This document shows, piece by piece, positions 1-5,488 of a DNA stretch of 5,488 nt; within the stretch, counting starts at the first letter, position 1, and each line of letters opens with the position of its first letter. Source of the DNA: Bacteroidota bacterium (lineage in GTDB: Bacteria > Bacteroidota > Bacteroidia > Chitinophagales > Chitinophagaceae). The notes beneath the pieces are model-generated. The model was not told the origin of the DNA. It saw only the letters and a program-made list of their open reading frames with translations, and did not search any database. The position numbers and the translations under genes were made by a program. The stretch is taken from NCBI GenBank assembly GCA_028877005.1, contig JAGWPI010000248.1:1-5488 (forward strand), written 5' to 3'.

Positions 1-255
1 AATGGCCACATTAATTCTTTGCAACTCTTGATATACAATTCTACCGGCACCTAAATTCAAATGCCCTACTTCACTATTGCCCATTTGCCCATCGGGCAAA
101 CCAACTGCCTCACCACAGGTTACTAAAGTTGTGTGTGGATATTTATTGTATAAGGAGGTTACAAAAGGTACATTGGCTTGCTGAATAGCATCAGTATGCT
201 TATTTTTCCCAAGTCCCCACCCATCCATAATTATTAATATTGCTTTTTTACTCAT
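1..255 (-). CDS. gpmI: 2,3-bisphosphoglycerate-independent phosphoglycerate mutase, N-terminal part (cut by window edge)
   Basis: This cytosolic glycolytic enzyme interconverts 3-phosphoglycerate and 2-phosphoglycerate without a 2,3-bisphosphoglycerate cofactor. Only the first 85 codons lie in the window, out of roughly 510 usual for the family; the gene continues past position 1. The translation begins [16 protein letters not shown]. It shows the alkaline-phosphatase-superfamily metal site at Asp11 (IIMDGWG) and the catalytic serine motif [14 protein letters not shown] at residues 59-72, with Ser61 as the expected phosphoryl-accepting residue. The ATG at 253-255 gives the usual family N-terminus, a few residues before the MDGWG motif. 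The gene is divergent from the DUF4783 gene and has a TACCTTTG promoter-like motif just upstream of its start. The visible part has no frameshift or missing key residue. The identification is secure from these motifs; the rest of the protein cannot be seen. Confidence 0.96.
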   Translation of the reverse strand, partial: MSKKAILIIMDGWGLGKNKHTDAIQQANVPFVTSLYNKYPHTTLVTCGEAVGLPDGQMGNSEVGHLNLGAGRIVYQELQRINVAI

Positions 256-260
256 AGCTA

Positions 261-268
261 CAAAGGTA
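261..268 (-). promoter_or_regulatory. Putative -7 promoter element TACCTTTG for gpmI
   Basis: On the minus strand TACCTTTG matches the Bacteroidota -7 consensus TAnnTTTG exactly. It ends only 5 bases before the gpmI ATG, so transcription would begin at or very near the start codon and leave almost no leader. A TTG at 286-284 (minus) could be the -33 element, but its 15-base spacing is shorter than usual. This is a motif match only. Confidence 0.45.
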
Positions 269-301
269 CTTAATTTGTTATTCCAACCTTAACTCCTAAC
301 T

Positions 302-315
302 TTAACTTTCGTTAA
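302..315. repeat. Short inverted repeat TTAAC-N4-GTTAA between divergent genes
   Basis: Two perfect 5-base arms (302-306 and 311-315) flank the 4-base spacer TTTC in the gap between gpmI and the DUF4783 gene. It could be an operator for one or both divergent genes. The arms are short and AT-rich, and similar TAACT words occur just to the left (about 289-305), so chance is a real alternative. Confidence 0.3.
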
Positions 316-365
316 CATTTTATTTGGCATGTTTTTAGCACTGCTTAGGATATAAATTTAGCATT

Positions 366-746
366 ATGAAGAAAATTCTATTATTAATGGGCTTAGGAAT
401 GGTAATGGCATCTTTTACCTTACAAGGCGATATTTCAGATATAGTAAATGCACTTAAAAATGCTAATGCAGAAACTGTATCAAGTTACTTTGATAGTTAT
501 ATAGATTTAACTTTACCTGGTAAAGAAGAAGTGAAAAATATTGGTAAAAACCAAGCAGGTATTGCACTTAGATCATTTTTTAACGAGGCAGGAATACATG
601 GCTTTGAACTTACTTCACAAAGAGAAGCCGGCACAACCATGTATATGGCAGGAAAATTAAATGGGAAAAGTAGAGGTTATAACATTACATTATTATTACG
701 AAACAAAGATGGCCGACATCAAATTATATCTGTCAGAATTAATTAA
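366..746 (+). CDS. DUF4783 domain-containing secreted protein
   Basis: This 126-residue protein has no established function. Residues 1 to about 20 (MKKILLLMGLGMVMASFTLQG) look like a Sec signal peptide: two lysines, then a hydrophobic core. No lipobox cysteine follows, so the mature protein of about 105 residues should be soluble in the periplasm. The rest matches my memory of the DUF4783 family: an N-terminal helix (DISDIVNALKNANAETVSSYF), a strand with DLTLPGKEE, then GKNQAGIALRSFF and a C-terminal beta region ending in HQIISVRIN. This resembles a small NTF2/SnoaL-like fold, which is an inference. The family is typical of Bacteroidota and is often found next to nadC, as here. The ATG at 366 is the only start that keeps the whole signal peptide. 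A TAAATTTA sequence at 353-360 is a weak -7 candidate. A strong terminator follows the stop codon, so the gene is probably transcribed separately from nadC. Confidence 0.85.
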   Translation: MKKILLLMGLGMVMASFTLQGDISDIVNALKNANAETVSSYFDSYIDLTLPGKEEVKNIGKNQAGIALRSFFNEAGIHGFELTSQREAGTTMYMAGKLNGKSRGYNITLLLRNKDGRHQIISVRIN

Positions 747-768
747 AGCCTTTATCGCCTTTCATTAT

Positions 769-801
769 AAGCCCTCACTAAATTTTGAGGGCTTTTTTTT
801 T
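769..801 (+). terminator. Rho-independent terminator after the DUF4783 gene
   Basis: A perfect 9-bp stem, AAGCCCTCA (769-777) with TGAGGGCTT (786-794), encloses an 8-base loop, and a run of nine T follows at 793-801. It starts 22 bases after the DUF4783 stop codon. It separates this gene from nadC, whose ATG lies only 20 bases beyond the T-run. Confidence 0.92.
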
Positions 802-810
802 GAAACGCAT

Positions 811-818
811 TATATTGC
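811..818 (+). promoter_or_regulatory. Putative -7 promoter element TATATTGC for nadC
   Basis: TATATTGC resembles the Bacteroidota TAnnTTTG element imperfectly and ends 3 bases before the nadC ATG. A promoter is needed somewhere between the terminator and nadC, which leaves little room. A TTTG at 784-787, inside the terminator hairpin, is 23 bases upstream and could act as the -33 element. If this is real, the nadC transcript would be close to leaderless. The evidence is suggestive only. Confidence 0.3.
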
Positions 819-821
819 CGC

Positions 822-1679
822 ATGTTTAATTATGAAGATAGACTAAACCATTTAATTGCCGAGGCGCTAATGGAAGATATTGGCGAAGGTGATCATACTA
901 CACTTGCATGTATTCCTAAATCGGCCAATGGAAAAGCAGTTTTAAAAATAAAAGAACCCGGTATTTTGGCTGGGGTGAATATTGCTGAAAAAATTTTTCA
1001 TTTTGTTGAACCAACTGCTATTTTTCTTCCATTGAAACAAGATGGGGCTTTAATGTTTCACGGTGAAGAAGCGTTTGAAATAACTGCATCAATTCATACT
1101 ATTTTAAGTTGTGAAAGACTAGTGTTAAATTGTATGCAAAGAATGAGTGGAATTGCCACTTTGACACATGCTTTTGTAGAAAAAATAAAGGGTTATCATA
1201 CTCAGTTATTAGACACTAGAAAAACTACACCCAATTTTAGATTGTTGGAAAAAGAAGCGGTTAGAATAGGTGGTGGCACCAACCACAGGTTTGGATTATT
1301 TGATATGTTAATGTTAAAAGACAATCATATTGATTATGCAGGAGGTATTAAAAATGCCATTCATTTAGCATGGGAATATGTTCAAGAAAAATATCCAAAT
1401 TTATCCATTGAAATTGAAGCAAGAAGCCTAGAAGACGTAAAAACAATTTGTTCTGAAGGAAAAGGGAAAATACAAAGGATTTTATTAGATAATTTTACGC
1501 CCTCACAAATTAGCGATGCACTAAATATTATTCAACAACAATTTAAAACCGAAGCAAGTGGTGGAATAAATTTAAACAACATTGAAAGCTATGCAGCCAC
1601 CGGAGTAGATTACATTAGTGTAGGCGGTTTAATACATCAAGCTAAAAGTATAGATCTAAGTTTAAAAGCTAAGTTGTAA
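822..1679 (+). CDS. nadC: Nicotinate-nucleotide diphosphorylase (carboxylating), quinolinate phosphoribosyltransferase
   Basis: NadC makes nicotinate mononucleotide, CO2 and pyrophosphate from quinolinate and PRPP, the step where de novo NAD synthesis joins the shared pathway; it acts in the cytosol. The 285-residue length is normal for the family. The N-terminal domain carries EDIGEGDHTT (residues 18-27) and the helix LNCMQRMSGIAT (102-113). The barrel domain carries DTRKTTP (131-137, with Arg133 and Lys134), GGGTNHRFGLFDMLMLKDNH (150-169, with His155, Arg156 and Lys166), IEIEA (Glu199), LLDNF (Asp223), EASGGI (244-249) and DYISVGGL (263-270), the substrate- and phosphate-binding segments. 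All the usual active-site residues are present. The start at 822 gives the standard N-terminus, about 17 residues before EDIG. The stop codon overlaps the next gene's start in TAATG, so nadC heads a three-gene operon. No nadA or nadB is in the window. Confidence 0.97.
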   Translation: MFNYEDRLNHLIAEALMEDIGEGDHTTLACIPKSANGKAVLKIKEPGILAGVNIAEKIFHFVEPTAIFLPLKQDGALMFHGEEAFEITASIHTILSCERLVLNCMQRMSGIATLTHAFVEKIKGYHTQLLDTRKTTPNFRLLEKEAVRIGGGTNHRFGLFDMLMLKDNHIDYAGGIKNAIHLAWEYVQEKYPNLSIEIEARSLEDVKTICSEGKGKIQRILLDNFTPSQISDALNIIQQQFKTEASGGINLNNIESYAATGVDYISVGGLIHQAKSIDLSLKAKL

Positions 1680-2026
1680 TGAGCAAAAAAAATAGAACAG
1701 ACATAAGAGGTTTTGTATATAGTACAGATCCTACATTTCAGTTTGAACATGCAAATGAAAGCAGGGAAACACTTGTACCTCAAAAACAAAAACTAACCAT
1801 TCATTTAGACACCAAACATAGGGGAGGTAAAACGGTTACTATTGTAAAAGGATTTATAGGCAGTGAGGAAGATTGTACTTTATTAAGTAAACAACTTAAA
1901 CAATACTGTGGCACAGGGGGTAGTGCTAAAGATGCAGAAATTATTATTCAAGGAGATCAGCGTGATAAAATACTTTTATGGTTACAAAAAAAAGGCTATT
2001 CATTATCTAAAAAAACAGGAGCATGA
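1679..2026 (+). CDS. yciH: SUI1/eIF1-like translation factor (YciH family)
   Basis: This 115-residue protein is a bacterial homologue of eukaryotic initiation factor eIF1 (SUI1 domain). The first 37 or so residues are polar and family-variable. The SUI1 domain spans about 38-113 and shows LDTKHRGGKTVTIVKGF (43-59), the CGTGGSAKDAEIIIQGD block (77-93) and RDKILLWLQKKGY (95-107). The CGTGGS-KD-EI-IQGD signature is diagnostic. E. coli YciH binds ribosomes and has been linked to initiation fidelity and to repressing translation under stress; the exact role in Bacteroidota is not settled. Its ATG overlaps the nadC stop by one base (TAATG) and its TGA overlaps the next ATG by four bases (ATGA), which points to translational coupling. 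No Shine-Dalgarno sequence is evident. A run of eight A near the 3' end (1986-1993) is noted but looks incidental. Confidence 0.93.
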   Translation: MSKKNRTDIRGFVYSTDPTFQFEHANESRETLVPQKQKLTIHLDTKHRGGKTVTIVKGFIGSEEDCTLLSKQLKQYCGTGGSAKDAEIIIQGDQRDKILLWLQKKGYSLSKKTGA

Positions 2027-2247
2027 TACTGAATGCTACAGGTGCAGTTTACTATTTTTATGCATTGCTTTTTGCAATGGCATTTTTTACTTTATTTTAT
2101 GGTATTATTAAATTATATAAAGAAGTTCAAAACAATGACAATGAGGGTATTAGAAGAGCAAAATTCATTCTCTTACTTTCTGTTATTGCTATGCTTTGTA
2201 TAGCAGTTGTATCATTTTTTATTACAGGAAATATACCTATTTATTAG
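2023..2247 (+). CDS. Small two-helix inner-membrane protein of unknown function
   Basis: I do not recognise a family for this 74-residue protein. It has two clear hydrophobic segments, about residues 8-29 (VYYFYALLFAMAFFTLFYGI) and 48-68 (FILLLSVIAMLCIAVVSFF). They are joined by a charged loop, about 30-47, containing KLYKEVQNNDNEGIRRAK. The positive charges put this loop in the cytoplasm, so both ends should face the periplasm. That the gene is real is supported by its ATGA overlap with the yciH stop, its membrane-protein composition and its filling of the space exactly up to the convergent dnaX gene. AGGAG lies only 1-2 bases before the ATG, so reinitiation after yciH is more likely than independent initiation. 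It closes the nadC operon; no functional link to NAD or translation can be read from the sequence. Confidence 0.72.
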   Translation: MILNATGAVYYFYALLFAMAFFTLFYGIIKLYKEVQNNDNEGIRRAKFILLLSVIAMLCIAVVSFFITGNIPIY

Positions 2248-2264
2248 AGCTAATATTTATTCAA

Positions 2265-4073
2265 TCAAATATCCAGATCTAACCGTAATCTTTCCTTTAA
2301 ATCTTTTATTAAAGGATATTTTTCTACCATTTTCTCAAATCGTTGTTTACTATTCATAGTAAGCTGGTCAGGAATTTCATCAGTTAATGTATGTTCAACC
2401 AAAATTGTAAAACGAATACCACGGTTATTAAATGCCTGTTGAATAAAATCAGTTAATTGCATTTTTTCCTGCTCAATAAATTTTTGTTGAGTTAATGCTT
2501 GCACAGTTACAGAAAAACTTACTTCATCTATCAAGTTCAATTTTGCCATTTTTAAGGTACCAACGGTAGCCGGCTTGCCGCCATCTTTTTGTAATCTTTC
2601 GCAATATTCATTCCAGCAATTGGTTAATTTCTCAAAATTTAAATCTTCGGCATCTTTTACTTCTAACACATTCACATGCTCATTTACTTTAGCCCTTAAA
2701 ATTTCTAACAAATTTTTTTTACTATCGTTAGCTGTACTTGGTTTAACTACTTTCTTAGGAGGAGCTGGCGGCTCCTCAACCTTTGTTTTAGGTAAGGATA
2801 TGGGTGCAACTGTTGCAGGATGGGTATTTTTTTCAATGAAAAGTTTAGCTGCTGGCAAAGTAGATGTATAGCCTGCATTAGGAACTGTATATTGTGGTAT
2901 TTTTTTTTGCTGAATAGCAATAGGGTTATCCGTTATTTTTTTTTTTACAATTGTACCTTGCTCAGAAGTTAATTGCAGCGCCTGTTGCAAGAAACTAAGT
3001 TTAATAAGGCACATTTCAACATGCAGCCTTTTATTACGAGCCATTCTAAATTGAATTTCAGCCTCATTCAAAATATTTAAAGCACTAATTAAATAGGAAG
3101 CAGAAATAGTTTCGGCAGTAGTGGCATATAATGTTTGTTTACCCTCTAATACATCTAATAAAACAGCAGCACGAGCATCTTTACACACTAATAAATTTCT
3201 TATAAAGGTGGCAAAACCATTCAATACCAAATCACCTTCAAAGCCTTTCTGGTTAATTTCTTCATACAAAAGCATGGCACCAGCCATATCTTGTTTATAA
3301 AGTGCCTCTAATAATTTAAAATAATAATCATCATCTAAAATGTTAAGATGTTCAACTGTATTTTGATAAGTGAGTATGCCATTAGTAAAACTAACAATTT
3401 TATCTAAAATGCTTAATGCATCACGCATACAACCTTCACTTTTTTGGGCAATAAGTTGTAAAGCTGTTTTTTCGGCAGAAACATTTTCTTTTTCAATAAT
3501 TTCTTCTAAATGTTCAACAGTATCGTGTATAGTAATTCTTTTAAAATCAAAAATTTGACAACGAGAAAGAATGGTAGGTAAAATTTTGTGCTTTTCAGTT
3601 GTTGCTAAAATAAAAATAGCATAAGAAGGTGGTTCTTCTAACGTTTTTAAAAAAGCATTGAAAGCACTGGCCGTTAACATATGCACCTCATCTACTATAT
3701 ATACTTTATATTTACCGGCCTGAGGTGCAAAGCGAACTTGTTCTACTAAATTACGTATATCTTCTACAGAATTGTTGCTGGCAGCATCTAATTCATGAAT
3801 ATTCATTGAATTACCCGCATCGAACGAAACACAACTTGGGCAAGTGTTACAAGCCTCCCCTTCCGGAGTTGGCTGGATGCAATTGATGGTTTTTGCCATA
3901 ATGCGGGCACATGTAGTTTTTCCTACTCCCCTTGGCCCACAAAACAAAAAAGAATGTGCAATTTGATTGTTTTTAATTGCATTTTTTAATGTTGTGGTAA
4001 TATGCTTTTGCCCCACTACCATATTAAAATTTTGGGGGCGATACTTACGTGCCGAAACAATAAAATTTTCCAT
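2265..4073 (-). CDS. dnaX: DNA polymerase III subunit gamma/tau
   Basis: DnaX is the ATPase motor of the clamp-loader complex, which places the sliding clamp on primed DNA; the full-length tau form also links the loader to the polymerase core and helicase. This product has 602 residues. Domain I shows Walker A GPRGVGKT (46-53), a zinc site with Cys65, Cys75, Cys78 and Cys81, Walker B VDEVH (127-131), sensor 1 around LATTE (156-160) and the SRC arginine-finger motif at 170-172. GCMRDALSILD (214-224) carries the sensor 2 arginine Arg217. The collar domain III runs to about residue 370. A Lys/Pro-rich linker (about 375-455) follows, then a tau-type C-terminal region. The ATG at 4071-4073 gives the typical start MENFIVSARKYRPQNF. 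Runs of 11, 9 and 8 A occur in the linker, and the first is placed to produce a short gamma form. The gene is convergent with the small membrane gene, 17 bases away, and divergent from the DUF1800 gene. Confidence 0.97.
   Translation of the reverse strand: MENFIVSARKYRPQNFNMVVGQKHITTTLKNAIKNNQIAHSFLFCGPRGVGKTTCARIMAKTINCIQPTPEGEACNTCPSCVSFDAGNSMNIHELDAASNNSVEDIRNLVEQVRFAPQAGKYKVYIVDEVHMLTASAFNAFLKTLEEPPSYAIFILATTEKHKILPTILSRCQIFDFKRITIHDTVEHLEEIIEKENVSAEKTALQLIAQKSEGCMRDALSILDKIVSFTNGILTYQNTVEHLNILDDDYYFKLLEALYKQDMAGAMLLYEEINQKGFEGDLVLNGFATFIRNLLVCKDARAAVLLDVLEGKQTLYATTAETISASYLISALNILNEAEIQFRMARNKRLHVEMCLIKLSFLQQALQLTSEQGTIVKKKITDNPIAIQQKKIPQYTVPNAGYTSTLPAAKLFIEKNTHPATVAPISLPKTKVEEPPAPPKKVVKPSTANDSKKNLLEILRAKVNEHVNVLEVKDAEDLNFEKLTNCWNEYCERLQKDGGKPATVGTLKMAKLNLIDEVSFSVTVQALTQQKFIEQEKMQLTDFIQQAFNNRGIRFTILVEHTLTDEIPDQLTMNSKQRFEKMVEKYPLIKDLKERLRLDLDI
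2936..2946 (-). promoter_or_regulatory. Candidate slippage/frameshift site (A11) in dnaX for making gamma
   Basis: The coding strand reads GTA AAA AAA AAA ATA ACG GAT AAC, a run of 11 A covering codons 376-380 (Val, three Lys, Ile), just after domain III. If one A is lost, the codon after Lys379 becomes TAA. If one A is gained, the reading is Asn-Asn-Gly then TAA. If two are gained, a TAA again follows the lysines. Out-of-frame reading therefore yields a product of about 379-382 residues containing domains I-III only, equivalent to gamma. T. thermophilus dnaX uses transcriptional slippage on an A-run; E. coli dnaX uses a -1 ribosomal shift with a strong downstream hairpin. No strong hairpin is visible here, which favours slippage. 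It has not been shown experimentally in this sequence. Confidence 0.6.
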
Positions 4074-4080
4074 ACAAATT

Positions 4081-4088
4081 GCAAGATA
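4081..4088 (-). promoter_or_regulatory. Possible -7 promoter element TATCTTGC for dnaX
   Basis: On the minus strand TATCTTGC lies 7 bases before the dnaX ATG. It resembles the Bacteroidota TAnnTTTG element with one T missing. No convincing -33 TTTG is visible at normal spacing. It is listed because its position matches that of the similar motifs before gpmI and nadC. Confidence 0.25.
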
Positions 4089-4239
4089 ACAAATGCTGTT
4101 TCATTAGGTACGCTAAAAAAAGAAATTATACATAAATTTTAGCCTTCAGCACACCATTTCACCGAAAATCAACATAAAAAATTTATTTCCTTTAAACCAA
4201 CAATACTAAAATCTATCTGATTGGGTAAATATTGAAACC

Positions 4240-5488
4240 ATGCAACATCAAAAAGCAGGTATATACTTTATTGCAGTACTGTGTTTGGCGGTTATAATGG
4301 GATTTGTGGCAAATAATCATAAGGTAAATACCCAAGCATTTGCAAAGTTTCCATACGAACAAATGGGCTTTTCAAAGCAACAAGCAGCTGCTTATTTACT
4401 GAACAGATTTACTTTTGGCCCTACCCCCGGACAAGTAGATTCAGTAGCAAAACAGGGAATTGAAAATTGGTTTTACCAACAATTAGAAGGTAATGCTATG
4501 GATACTACCTTGAACAACAAATTAAACCAATTAGGTATAGATGCATTACAAATGCCTTTAGAAGAAATGGTAAATACTTACCCCACAAATGGGCAGGTTG
4601 TAGCATTAGCCAGAAAAATGGGTTTAATTGAAAAAGGGGATACATCAATTAGTAAATCTTCATATAGAGAAAAAATTAAATTTTTTATGCAGCAACAGGG
4701 ATTTAAACCCATTGCTGATTTAGAACGACAATTAATTGTACAAAAAATTGTTCGAGCGGCTTATAGCAATAACCAACTACAAGAGGTTTTAACTGATTTT
4801 TGGTTCAATCATTTTAATGTGTCACTTACTAAACCGGCTTGTGCACCTTATATTTTAGCTTACGAACGTGATGCTATTAGGCCCCATGTGCTTGATCATT
4901 TTGATGCTTTATTACTGGCAACTGCAAAACATCCTGCTATGTTAACTTATTTAGATAATGCCAGTAGTGTAAGTAACAATAACCCAATGGAAGCAAAGCG
5001 AATAGAAAGATCAATGCAATTGAATACTACTAATGTTTCCTTCAAGAAAAATGCATCAGCAGGTTTAAATGAAAATTATGCTAGAGAGGTAATGGAATTA
5101 CATACACTGGGAGTTGATGGCGGTTATACACAACAAGATGTAACTACTTTGGCTAAAATATTAACAGGTTGGACAATATATCCTATGTTTAAAAATGGAC
5201 CGGCCTATCAAATGATAGAAAAAACATCGCCACAACAACTAGAAAAAAGAGGCTTTGTAATTGAACATGGCTTCATGTTTCGACCCAATAAACACGATGA
5301 TAATCCAAAAACATTTTTGGGAAAATATTTCCCGGCTAATGGAGGCTATTATGAAGGGGTAACCGCTTTAGAATTGCTTGCCCATCACCCCTCTACCGCA
5401 AAATTTATTGCAACTGAATTAGCAAAACATTTTGTTAGTGATACACCATCAAACTCATTAATTCAACAAATGACTCAAACCTTCCTAA
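4240..5488 (+). CDS. DUF1800 domain-containing exported protein (3' end outside the window)
   Basis: The frame stays open for 416 codons and runs off the right edge without a stop. Residues 1-25 (MQHQKAGIYFIAVLCLAVIMGFVA) form a signal peptide or membrane anchor. The DUF1800 family features are clear: LLNRFTFGPTPGQVD (53-67), TDFWFNHFNVS (185-195), NASAGLNENYAREVMELHTLGVDGGYTQQD (271-300), LAKILTGWTI (304-313), FRPNKHDDNPKTFLG (347-361), EGVTALELLAHHPSTAKFIATELAKHFVSD (372-401). The biochemical role of the family is unknown. In many Bacteroidota and Planctomycetes such genes sit just upstream of a DUF1501 (sulfatase-like, often Tat-exported) gene, so one may lie beyond position 5488; that is an inference. 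ATG 4240 is the first start after an in-frame stop at 4207-4209 and captures the signal segment. No ribosome binding site is evident. The family is usually about 450-600 residues, so most of the domain is present here. Confidence 0.93.
   Translation, partial: MQHQKAGIYFIAVLCLAVIMGFVANNHKVNTQAFAKFPYEQMGFSKQQAAAYLLNRFTFGPTPGQVDSVAKQGIENWFYQQLEGNAMDTTLNNKLNQLGIDALQMPLEEMVNTYPTNGQVVALARKMGLIEKGDTSISKSSYREKIKFFMQQQGFKPIADLERQLIVQKIVRAAYSNNQLQEVLTDFWFNHFNVSLTKPACAPYILAYERDAIRPHVLDHFDALLLATAKHPAMLTYLDNASSVSNNNPMEAKRIERSMQLNTTNVSFKKNASAGLNENYAREVMELHTLGVDGGYTQQDVTTLAKILTGWTIYPMFKNGPAYQMIEKTSPQQLEKRGFVIEHGFMFRPNKHDDNPKTFLGKYFPANGGYYEGVTALELLAHHPSTAKFIATELAKHFVSDTPSNSLIQQMTQTFL

Noticed and set aside
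661..846. Plus-strand open frame of 61 codons overlapping the DUF4783 3' end, the terminator and the nadC start
   Set aside because: It runs through the terminator hairpin and its T-run, overlaps two well-supported genes in another frame and has no recognisable protein pattern.
1986..1993. A8 run in yciH considered as a frameshift site
   Set aside because: It lies six to eight codons from the end of the conserved domain, a shift would change only a short tail, and runs of this length are common in this AT-rich sequence.
1908..2111. Plus-strand open frame of 67 codons across the yciH/membrane-gene junction
   Set aside because: It is out of frame with the secure SUI1 domain and the membrane gene; its hydrophobic tail is an alternative-frame reading of the real transmembrane codons.
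2242..2255. Palindrome TATTAGAGCTAATA between the convergent membrane gene and dnaX, considered as a bidirectional terminator
   Set aside because: The stem is about 5 A-T pairs with a 4-base loop, overlaps a stop codon and has no proper T-run on either side, so it is too weak to call.
2575..3558. Plus-strand open frames at 2575-2871 and 3370-3558
   Set aside because: Both lie antisense within dnaX, whose protein motifs are continuous through these stretches, and neither resembles a known protein.
4074..4239. Divergent gap between dnaX and the DUF1800 gene examined for small RNA, riboswitch or operator signals
   Set aside because: Beyond the weak TATCTTGC motif, it is AT-rich with no convincing hairpin, repeat or consensus promoter pair.

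Overview
The window looks like a chromosomal housekeeping segment from an AT-rich member of the Bacteroidota, probably near the Chitinophagaceae. Three things point there. A DUF4783 gene, a family I know only from Bacteroidota, sits directly upstream of nadC. Promoter-like TAnnTTTG motifs lie very close to start codons. Start codons lack clear Shine-Dalgarno sequences. The assignment below phylum level is inference.

Layout, left to right. Positions 1-255 (minus) hold the N-terminal 85 codons of cofactor-independent phosphoglycerate mutase (gpmI), cut by the window edge. A 110-base divergent intergenic region carries a TACCTTTG promoter-like motif for gpmI and a TTAAC-N4-GTTAA inverted repeat. 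A secreted DUF4783 protein (366-746, plus) follows and ends at a strong intrinsic terminator (769-801). Next comes a tightly packed plus-strand operon: nadC (822-1679), a SUI1/eIF1-like YciH protein (1679-2026) and a 74-residue two-helix membrane protein (2023-2247). Consecutive genes in it overlap by 1 and 4 bases. It converges, with a 17-base gap, on dnaX (2265-4073, minus), the DNA polymerase III gamma/tau subunit. After a 166-base divergent gap with no clear features, a DUF1800 protein starts at 4240 (plus) and runs off the right edge.

The genes serve different core processes: glycolysis (gpmI), NAD synthesis (nadC), translation (yciH) and replication (dnaX). Only nadC, yciH and the small membrane gene look co-transcribed. 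I see no phage, transposon, CRISPR, tRNA, rRNA or defence genes.

The most interesting signal is inside dnaX. A run of 11 A (coding strand) sits right at the end of domain III, where the tau-specific region begins. Losing or gaining one A brings in a stop codon at once or within four codons. This is the arrangement expected for making the short gamma form by transcriptional slippage, as known in Thermus thermophilus dnaX, or by ribosomal frameshifting, as in E. coli.
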